Source: Firmicutes bacterium CAG:822 (lineage in GTDB: Bacteria > Bacillota_I > Bacilli_A > RF39 > UBA660). From it: a DNA stretch of 13,355 bases. Below are positions 1-6,233 of the stretch, one piece after another (positions within the stretch are counted from its first letter, which is position 1; each line of letters starts with the position of its first letter). The position numbers and the translations under genes were made by a program. The stretch lies in assembly GCA_000432855.1 (NCBI GenBank), contig HF990863.1, positions 1,339-14,693 of the forward strand, given 5' to 3'. The notes beneath the pieces were generated by a model. It was given only the letters and a program-made list of their open reading frames with translations, made no database searches and was not told the origin of the DNA.

Positions 1-3
1 TAA

Positions 4-9
4 AGGAGG
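4..9 (+). promoter_or_regulatory. Shine-Dalgarno site of the VirB6-like gene
   Basis: AGGAGG stands five bases before the ATG at 15. The TAA at 1-3 could be the stop of an upstream gene, which would make this an internal gene of a longer operon; this cannot be checked within the window. Confidence 0.7.
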
Positions 10-14
10 TTTTT

Positions 15-2171
15 ATGACTGATGTTTTGATAGATCTTGCGAGATCTTTAATGTTTTTCCTTGATAATGTTGTTTATAGTCTTATTCCAACTATTTATAA
101 ATTATTTGTATATTTATCGGAAGTTGATTTATTTACTGGGAATTCTGAAATTAATAATTTGATTAATCATATATATGTTTTATTGGGAATATTTATGCTT
201 TTCAAGATTAGTTTTTCTCTTTTGCAATATATTGTTGATCCAAACTCTTTTAGAGATAGTTCTAAAGGTATGGGAAAATTAATTACTAATGTTTTAGTCG
301 CTTTGGTATTGCTTGTTAGTGTTCCTTCTATCTTTAGTTTTGCTATGGATATTCAAAGAGTAATCGTTCAAACTAATGCAATAGGTCAACTTATTTTAGG
401 AGATGCTTCTGGGTCAACTAGCAGTGATGTTACTGGTAATATGATAACTGTAGAAGGTGTTAATTCTATGGCCAGAGATTTACAGTTTATGTTATATGGA
501 ACTTTTTATTCTATTGATGAGAATGCTATGAAATCGACAGCTGCTAATGACTCTACGAATGGTGTTTTAAGTAGTTGTAATGGTACTTCTGGAATCTTAG
601 GCTCAGTTGATATGGCTTATGCTAATAATGGAGATTGTTTAAATCAATTTGCTACACAATTAGAAGAAAATGATGAAACGTCGGCGAATAATGTAACTTT
701 ATTTAGTTTCTTTAAATATGTTAATGAAAATGGCGAACTTAAGGATGAACGTGAATTTGAGGATTTTGGCCGATTATTGAATTGGAAGGTTGATGGAGAA
801 TATGTTATTAATTATTTACCATTCATTTCAGCGGTTGTTGGTATTTATGTTGTATTCTTATTGATTAGCTTTTCTGTTGATATTGCAGTTCGTGCTATAA
901 AATTATGCTTTTTGCAGATGGTCGCTCCGATTGCTATTATTTCGTATATAGATCCTAAGGAATCGATGAGTAATGGAAAATTGCACAGTTGGATTAAGGA
1001 ATGTGCAACTACATATTTTTCATTATTCTTAAGATTAGCTACAATATATTTGGTAATGTTTGTAATTTCTATGATAGCTTCTACAGTTATTTCAAATGGT
1101 ACTAATATTGGAGGCTTGTTATCTCAAGATACCGGTTATAATATTTGGGTTTATCTTTTCCTAGTTATAGGTGCGTTTATGTTTGCTAAGCAAGTTCCGA
1201 ATATTATAGAAAATATATTTGGAATTAAAGGCTCTGGAGATTTGAATTTAAATCCATTTAAAAATGCAGGATTTAATGCTTTAGCTGGTGGAGCTGTTGG
1301 ATTAGGAATTGGAGTTGCAGGTGCAGCTACTGGATCAGGAATTGGACGTATAGCTACTGGAACTTTAGGCGGTTTTGCAAATGGCCTTGGCGGGAAAAAG
1401 ATAAATGAGATTGCTAATATGCAAGCAGATACTAATAGGAGGTTAGGTATGGCAAGATCTAGTGGTTCTGACTTTTTTGGCCGAATGGGAGCTAGATTTT
1501 CTAGCACATTAGGAACTCCTGGTGCTTTAGGAAGAACAGCAAAGAGCAAGAATGAATTGGAGTATGAAAAACGAAAAATCGAACTCGGCCTTATGGATTC
1601 TAGAAGACAAATTTCATTAAATAAAGCTACAAGTTCTTCTTTGGATGCACTTAGAGATAGGGCTGTAAAGAAAATTCAAGAAGGAAGAGGAGCTCAAGGT
1701 GCACATTATCAGGAATTGTTAAGAAATGCTGCTGAGGAAGAAACAAAAGGTAATGGTGCTAGAGCAGAAGCTATTAGACAAGAAGCACAAAAGTATTTGT
1801 ATAGTGATGGTGCGGATAGCTATGTTACAGAAAACTTAAATAGCCAAGATCCAAATGCTGATATGGCTATAAAATCATTATATGATACGGCTTTGGCAAA
1901 TGCTGGTTTGAGTGGACATGCTAGTAGCTTTACTATGGATGGACATAATTTAGATAGTCTAAGTAAGCAAATTTCTGCTAGCGCTACACAACTTGAAACT
2001 AAAAATATACCTGCAGAACAAGAGATTAAGAATCTTCAAGACAAAATGGATGAGCTTAAAGATAAAGAGCAAAAGCAGAGAGCTGACGTTGAGGCTGTTA
2101 GAGGAAAAGAAGGCGGTCCAAGAGGCCGTATGCCTGGTGGTCCTAGAAGATTTGGCGGTCCAAGGCATTAA
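15..2171 (+). CDS. VirB6/TrbL-like polytopic T4SS membrane protein
   Basis: Likely inner-membrane channel component of the type IV secretion system. Visible hydrophobic segments lie near residues 12-34, 50-74, 88-112, 268-292, 295-315, 335-358 and 376-394, separated by an extracytoplasmic-looking Asn/Ser-rich region (about 115-260). A Gly/Ala-rich stretch (about 418-460) follows, then a soluble, charged, helix-rich tail (about 460-695, coiled-coil-like at 655-695) and a short basic end with three GGPR units (about 700-717). This layout, membrane half plus long cytoplasmic tail, is that of VirB6/TrbL-like proteins in Gram-positive conjugative elements, where the gene sits next to PrgI and VirB4 genes, as here. 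The start is supported by AGGAGG at 4-9. The next gene begins 17 bases after the stop. The family call rests on topology and context more than on a signature motif. The GGPR tail is unusual. Confidence 0.8.
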   Translation: MTDVLIDLARSLMFFLDNVVYSLIPTIYKLFVYLSEVDLFTGNSEINNLINHIYVLLGIFMLFKISFSLLQYIVDPNSFRDSSKGMGKLITNVLVALVLLVSVPSIFSFAMDIQRVIVQTNAIGQLILGDASGSTSSDVTGNMITVEGVNSMARDLQFMLYGTFYSIDENAMKSTAANDSTNGVLSSCNGTSGILGSVDMAYANNGDCLNQFATQLEENDETSANNVTLFSFFKYVNENGELKDEREFEDFGRLLNWKVDGEYVINYLPFISAVVGIYVVFLLISFSVDIAVRAIKLCFLQMVAPIAIISYIDPKESMSNGKLHSWIKECATTYFSLFLRLATIYLVMFVISMIASTVISNGTNIGGLLSQDTGYNIWVYLFLVIGAFMFAKQVPNIIENIFGIKGSGDLNLNPFKNAGFNALAGGAVGLGIGVAGAATGSGIGRIATGTLGGFANGLGGKKINEIANMQADTNRRLGMARSSGSDFFGRMGARFSSTLGTPGALGRTAKSKNELEYEKRKIELGLMDSRRQISLNKATSSSLDALRDRAVKKIQEGRGAQGAHYQELLRNAAEEETKGNGARAEAIRQEAQKYLYSDGADSYVTENLNSQDPNADMAIKSLYDTALANAGLSGHASSFTMDGHNLDSLSKQISASATQLETKNIPAEQEIKNLQDKMDELKDKEQKQRADVEAVRGKEGGPRGRMPGGPRRFGGPRH

Positions 2172-2188
2172 TTAAAAGGGGTGATTAA

Positions 2189-2515
2189 ATGCAATTCTTA
2201 ATTCCAGCAAACACAAAAAAATCAATGCTTATATTTGGAGCATTTACAACATTTGATTTAATCTTATTTGCTGTTGGTATTGGAGCGACATTGCTCATGC
2301 TAGTGATAATATCTCCGAATACTTTATTAACGGCAATTATTGATTTGCTTCCGGCACTTATATGTGGCTTTTTGGTACTTCCTATACCAAATTACCACAA
2401 TATTAGGATAGTGATTCAAGAACTATATAGGTTTTATACAACAAGACAAAGATTTATATGGAAAGGATGGTGTGTGAACGATGAGTACGGAGAGTCGAAG
2501 CAAGTACACAAATGA
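2189..2515 (+). CDS. PrgI-family T4SS membrane protein
   Basis: Small inner-membrane protein of 108 residues with two hydrophobic helices (about 22-42 and 46-66) and a short basic C-terminal region. The segment NYHNIRIVIQELYRFYTTRQ (69-88), followed closely by a Trp-rich end, is typical of the PrgI family. In Gram-positive conjugation modules these proteins are encoded directly before the VirB4 ATPase and probably dock it to the membrane; that role is known for the family only in outline. The start has a near-full Shine-Dalgarno (GGGGTGAT, three bases before ATG). The 3' end overlaps the next gene by 35 bases, so the two are probably translationally coupled. Confidence 0.85.
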   Translation: MQFLIPANTKKSMLIFGAFTTFDLILFAVGIGATLLMLVIISPNTLLTAIIDLLPALICGFLVLPIPNYHNIRIVIQELYRFYTTRQRFIWKGWCVNDEYGESKQVHK

Positions 2516-3029
2516 TTTTGTGCCAATAAAATCGATTACAAATGGAGTTATTATTTGTAATAATAATGAAAAGGTTACCGGAGTTAAAATTCAACCGAGA
2601 AATATCTTTATTCTAGAACCTGACATGCAAAATATGATTATAACAAATTTGAGAAATGTTTATAATATGATTGATTATGAATTTTGGATTATAGTTGCTG
2701 ACAGACCGGTGGATATTACGGCTTATTTATCCAGATTACAATTACTTTATAATTCACAGACTAATCCAGTTAGAAGAAAATTAATAATGGAGGATATTAA
2801 TAAGGCTAATTTATTTACAACAACATTAAATGTAGTTGATACAGAGTATTATTTACTCTTTAAGGAAAAAGATATGGATAAGATTCAGAAGAAAATAAGA
2901 GGTTTGATTCAAGCTTTCGCTAACGCAGGACTTAGTGTTACACAAACGTCTAATGATGATTTGAGAATCATTTTAGATAACTTCTTAAATGGTGGAATGA
3001 CAACAACGTTTGGGACGGTGATGAGTTAA
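2481..3029 (+). CDS. VirB4 N-terminal domain encoded as a separate protein
   Basis: This 182-residue protein looks like the N-terminal domain of a Gram-positive VirB4-like ATPase of the type found in clostridial conjugative transposons (CD1110-like). It opens with FVPIKSITNGVIICNN (13-28), the characteristic start of those proteins, and continues as an alpha/beta domain without any nucleotide-binding motif. Here it stops with TAA at 3027-3029, sharing one base with the ATG of the ATPase part. Together the two pieces (182 + 594) equal the length of an intact VirB4. An in-frame TGA at 2475 leaves ATG 2481 as the only plausible start, with AAAGGATGG about ten bases upstream. Either the gene is naturally split at a domain boundary or an old frameshift was resolved into two coupled genes. 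I see no slippery heptamer that would restore one chain. Confidence 0.75.
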   Translation: MSTESRSKYTNDFVPIKSITNGVIICNNNEKVTGVKIQPRNIFILEPDMQNMIITNLRNVYNMIDYEFWIIVADRPVDITAYLSRLQLLYNSQTNPVRRKLIMEDINKANLFTTTLNVVDTEYYLLFKEKDMDKIQKKIRGLIQAFANAGLSVTQTSNDDLRIILDNFLNGGMTTTFGTVMS

Positions 3030-4813
3030 TGGATATTAGAACGCAAATTGCCCCTAAGGGGTTGGAATTTAAACCAAGTAGCTTTGTATCTAGTGATAAA
3101 TATTGCTCTATATTAACCGCTATTTCTTATCCAAAAATAATTACACCTGGCTTTTTAGCTAATTTAACTAGTATGCCAGGGATTAAAATAGCTATTAAAC
3201 ATATTCCGCTTCCTTTTAGTGTTATTCAAAAGATGGTTAATAAGGAAATTGCTGATTTGAAAACACGTTATCAAGAAGAAAATGATTTAACGATGCAAGA
3301 GAAACTTCGTCAAGATTATGAATCTTTGGAAGAATTTATTAAACAGTTGGCAGCTAGCCAAGCTAAGATATATGATTTTCAATTACATATAATGGTAACT
3401 GCTGATTCGGCTGATGAATTGACAACTAAAAAATTACAGTTAAAAAGTTATTTGGAAGCGATGGAAATGAGGGCAATACCTTTAAGATTTGAACAAGAAA
3501 AAGTACTTAAAAGTATGTTGCCAATTTTCCCTAAACAAGATGTTGAGGAAAGAATTGGAACACCAATTCCTTCACCAACATTAGCTGCAATGTATCCATA
3601 TGTCTTTGATAGTATCAAAGATCCTGGTTTATCTACTTTACTTGGAGTGGATTTCTCTGGTGGTGTTGTATTATTTAACCAATTTTTATATCAAATTCAA
3701 AAAGAACATAATAGAAATAATGCTAATATGATTATTTTAGGTACTTCAGGAAGTGGTAAGTCAACGGCAGCTAAGTTGCTTTTAAGAAGTCATATTAGAA
3801 ATGATTATAAAATGGTTTTAATTGATCCAGAAGGCGAGCTTGAAGATATGGCAAGACTTTATGGTGGAGATTTTATCGATTTAGGTAAAGGCGGAGAATT
3901 TGGTATGATTAATCCACTTGAAGTTATTATGGATGCCGATGAGGAAGAGATTAAACAAGGTATGGGTTATGCGGTTCTTACTAGGTCTTTACAAACAGTC
4001 AAAGCATTTATGAAGTATTATGATCCATCAATTACTGAAGATGTTATTAACGTATTTAGTGAAATGGTTCAAGAAACCTATAAACGTTTTGGCATTGATT
4101 TTAATACTGATTTTACTCACTTTACTTCTAATGATTATCCAACTTTTAGAGATGTATATGCAACTGTTAAAGGAAAAATTACAGCTATGCCTGAGCAAAA
4201 TAAAGAAAGAGATATTTTGGAACAGTTAGAATTAAAACTTCGTCCACTTATTAGGGAGCTTAGATTTTATTTTGATGGTACCACAACAATATCTCCAAAA
4301 AGTAATTTTATCGTATTTAATATTAAGGAGTTAATGAATACTGATACAAATATTAGAAATGCATTATTCTTTAATGTTTTAAAGTATGCATGGAGTTTAA
4401 CATTGGATCCTAGTATTAATACAATATTAACGGTTGACGAGGCACACGTATTATTATCTGGCAATAATACTTTAGGTGCTGATTTCTTAGCACAAGTTCA
4501 AAGACGTGCTCGTAAATATAATACTGGTACAATAATAATTACCCAACAACCAACTGATTTTTGTGATCCTAGTGTTATTACACAAGGTAAGGCTATATTT
4601 GATAATGCTTCTTACTATTTAGTAATGGGCCTTAGAAAACAGGCAGTTGAGGATTTAGCAAAATTGATAGATTTAAATGATAATGAGAAAGAAAGTATAA
4701 AAGGATATAATCAAGGGGAAGCCTTGTTTGTATGTGGTAGTAAACGAATGAGAATTAATATCATGGTTACTCAACAAGAATTAGATTCTTTTGGTTCTGG
4801 TGGAGGACTATAA
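3029..4813 (+). CDS. VirB4-type T4SS ATPase, ATPase part of split protein
   Basis: Cytoplasmic motor ATPase that energises the secretion channel. The first 200 or so residues match the middle region of VirB4 proteins, including the IAPKGLEF-like start. Then comes the P-loop domain with Walker A GTSGSGKS (238-245), Walker B TILTVDEAHVLL (about 465-476; D470, E471) and the downstream RRARKYNTGTIIITQQPTDF segment typical of VirB4/TraG-type P-loops. All catalytic signatures look intact. It lacks the usual N-terminal domain, which is the preceding gene, and starts in another frame at a TAATG overlap. GGTGAT at 3017-3022, six bases before the ATG and inside the upstream gene, can serve as Shine-Dalgarno, consistent with coupled translation in matched amounts. 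Length 594 against about 780 for a complete VirB4. Confidence 0.9.
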   Translation: MDIRTQIAPKGLEFKPSSFVSSDKYCSILTAISYPKIITPGFLANLTSMPGIKIAIKHIPLPFSVIQKMVNKEIADLKTRYQEENDLTMQEKLRQDYESLEEFIKQLAASQAKIYDFQLHIMVTADSADELTTKKLQLKSYLEAMEMRAIPLRFEQEKVLKSMLPIFPKQDVEERIGTPIPSPTLAAMYPYVFDSIKDPGLSTLLGVDFSGGVVLFNQFLYQIQKEHNRNNANMIILGTSGSGKSTAAKLLLRSHIRNDYKMVLIDPEGELEDMARLYGGDFIDLGKGGEFGMINPLEVIMDADEEEIKQGMGYAVLTRSLQTVKAFMKYYDPSITEDVINVFSEMVQETYKRFGIDFNTDFTHFTSNDYPTFRDVYATVKGKITAMPEQNKERDILEQLELKLRPLIRELRFYFDGTTTISPKSNFIVFNIKELMNTDTNIRNALFFNVLKYAWSLTLDPSINTILTVDEAHVLLSGNNTLGADFLAQVQRRARKYNTGTIIITQQPTDFCDPSVITQGKAIFDNASYYLVMGLRKQAVEDLAKLIDLNDNEKESIKGYNQGEALFVCGSKRMRINIMVTQQELDSFGSGGGL

Positions 4814-4836
4814 TAATTTGAAGTGGAGGTGGTATA

Positions 4837-5535
4837 ATGGCTTTACCAGCAGTTTTACTTAAAGCAAAAAGTGCTATTTCAAAAGGTGCTAATGCAGTTA
4901 AAACAGCAAAGCCTATCACCTCTAATTCAAATGAAGAAGAAGTAAAATCGTTTTTTGCTGTTTTTAAAATTCCAATTTTTTTGGCAACCCCTATTGTGGT
5001 ATTTGTTGTTTTGATTTTTTTAATAGTTGTGTCAACGCCTGATATTCTTTATGGTTATGTTTCAGATCTTGCTGGCGGTAATTCTGATAGTAGTGGAAGT
5101 AATTATAGTGGCGACATCGGTTATATACAGTGGGCTGTTGATATTGCTAATGATGAGAGTCATGGATATAGTCAATGTAAAAGAAATGGACCTGATTATG
5201 ATTGTTCAAGTTTAGTATATTATTCTTTATTAAATTCTGGTTATTCACAAGCTGAATTGGGTAATAACCCATTTAATACGGGAAATGAATCAAAAGTTTT
5301 AACAGGGATAGGTTTTGTAAGATATAATTATGTTGAAAGTGAGTTGCAATCTGGAGATATATTGTGGAAAGTCGGACATACTGGAATGTATGTTGGAGAT
5401 GGACAAGTTGTTGAAGCTGTGCAAAATGAAAATGGAAAGATATGTGGTGGAGAGTCTGGCGACCAGACTGGTTCAGAAATTGTAGTACATGCTAATCCTG
5501 GTGGATGGACAGCTTATTTTAGACAAGAAGGATGA
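4837..5535 (+). CDS. Membrane-anchored NlpC/P60 (Amidase_5-like) cell-wall hydrolase
   Basis: Predicted peptidoglycan hydrolase that would locally open the wall for the secretion channel. A short basic cytoplasmic N-terminus (1-44) precedes one membrane helix (about 46-68), a Gly/Ser linker, and a catalytic domain (about 88-232). That domain carries GPDYDCSSLVYYSL with nucleophile C123 and VGHTGMYVGDGQVVEA with H181. The run AVDIANDESHGYSQCKRNGP just before the Cys motif closely resembles phage peptidoglycan amidohydrolases of the Amidase_5 family, which share the NlpC/P60 fold. It plays the part that VirB1-like or CwlT-type enzymes play in other conjugation systems. Whether it is an amidase or an endopeptidase cannot be told from sequence. 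Shine-Dalgarno GGAGGTGG lies just upstream; the gene starts 23 bases after the VirB4 stop. Confidence 0.85.
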   Translation: MALPAVLLKAKSAISKGANAVKTAKPITSNSNEEEVKSFFAVFKIPIFLATPIVVFVVLIFLIVVSTPDILYGYVSDLAGGNSDSSGSNYSGDIGYIQWAVDIANDESHGYSQCKRNGPDYDCSSLVYYSLLNSGYSQAELGNNPFNTGNESKVLTGIGFVRYNYVESELQSGDILWKVGHTGMYVGDGQVVEAVQNENGKICGGESGDQTGSEIVVHANPGGWTAYFRQEG

Positions 5536-5537
5536 GG
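5530..5537 (+). promoter_or_regulatory. Shine-Dalgarno deciding the lipoprotein start
   Basis: GGATGAGG lies three bases before ATG 5541, and AAGGA at 5528-5532 is eight bases away. For the alternative ATG at 5532 the purine run ends directly at the start codon, too close to work well. The site overlaps the TGA of the preceding hydrolase gene, so ribosome re-initiation after that stop is likely. Confidence 0.5.
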
Positions 5538-5540
5538 TTT

Positions 5541-6218
5541 ATGAAAAAGAAAATTTTATTATTTATCTTGTGCTTTTTTTTAGTAACGGGTTGTGATGTT
5601 AAATACGATTTGACTATCGATAATGATAGTTATGATGAAATAGTAACCTTATCTTTTTTAAAAAGTCAAAATACATATGATGATGTATCTAATTATTTGG
5701 AAGATGAAATTCCGATTTCCTATAATCCTTCAGAAGGAGTTTATTATGACTCAAAAATTGAAGAAGATGACAATTATTATAATTTGATTTATAATTATAA
5801 ACATGATATTAATTCTTTTACACAAAGTTATTTTGTTAGTAATTGTTATCCTGATTTTAATGTTGAAAGTAATGATAAGCAAATTGTTTTAACTAGTGGA
5901 AGTCAGTTTACTTGCTTTGAGGGAGACGATGGTCTTTCGGCTGATAGTGTAGAGATAAATATTACAACAAATTTAGAAGTATTAGACAATAATGCCGATA
6001 GAGTTAATGGAAATACTTATACTTGGAATATTAATGAGAGTAATTATAATAATAAGCCAATAGAAATGACACTTCAAAAATCTTTTGAAATAGAAGATGT
6101 TGTACCTCAAAATGAGGCTTCTAATTTATCTTTTATTATTGTAATTGCTATTATTGTGGTAGCATTAGTTGTGTTTGTTTTTGTAAAACATAAAGCTAGA
6201 AAAAATAATAACATTTGA
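5541..6218 (+). CDS. Lipoprotein with additional C-terminal membrane helix
   Basis: Secreted, doubly anchored protein of unknown function. It has a lipoprotein signal peptide (MKKKILLFILCFFLVTGC) whose lipobox places the lipidated Cys at residue 18. A beta-rich, Asn/Asp/Tyr-rich extracytoplasmic domain follows (19-190), ending in a strand with VNGNTYTWNI. A second hydrophobic helix (about 195-216) and a basic stop-transfer tail (KHKARK) close the protein. The NGNxxxW strand and overall layout recall LppM/DUF3153-like bacterial lipoproteins, but I would not assign the family on this alone. An ATG at 5532 overlaps the previous stop but has its Shine-Dalgarno abutting it with no spacing; ATG 5541 is better placed behind GGATGAGG, so I use it. 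Position inside the T4SS operon suggests an accessory outer-face role. Confidence 0.75.
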   Translation: MKKKILLFILCFFLVTGCDVKYDLTIDNDSYDEIVTLSFLKSQNTYDDVSNYLEDEIPISYNPSEGVYYDSKIEEDDNYYNLIYNYKHDINSFTQSYFVSNCYPDFNVESNDKQIVLTSGSQFTCFEGDDGLSADSVEINITTNLEVLDNNADRVNGNTYTWNINESNYNNKPIEMTLQKSFEIEDVVPQNEASNLSFIIVIAIIVVALVVFVFVKHKARKNNNI

Positions 6219-6233
6219 TTTGGTGGTGGTTAG

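Noticed and set aside
1151..1549. 132-residue minus-strand ORF, Pro/Ala-rich
   Set aside because: It lies opposite the Gly/Ala-rich part of the VirB6-like gene, has no Shine-Dalgarno of note, and its composition is the antisense reflection of that stretch.
2981..3029. Programmed -1 frameshift joining the two VirB4 genes
   Set aside because: The second frame is open upstream only from 2981 (TAA at 2978-2980). The window contains GTTTGGG but no proper X-XXY-YYZ slippery heptamer and no obvious stimulatory hairpin. A TAATG overlap with its own GGTGAT site explains expression more simply.
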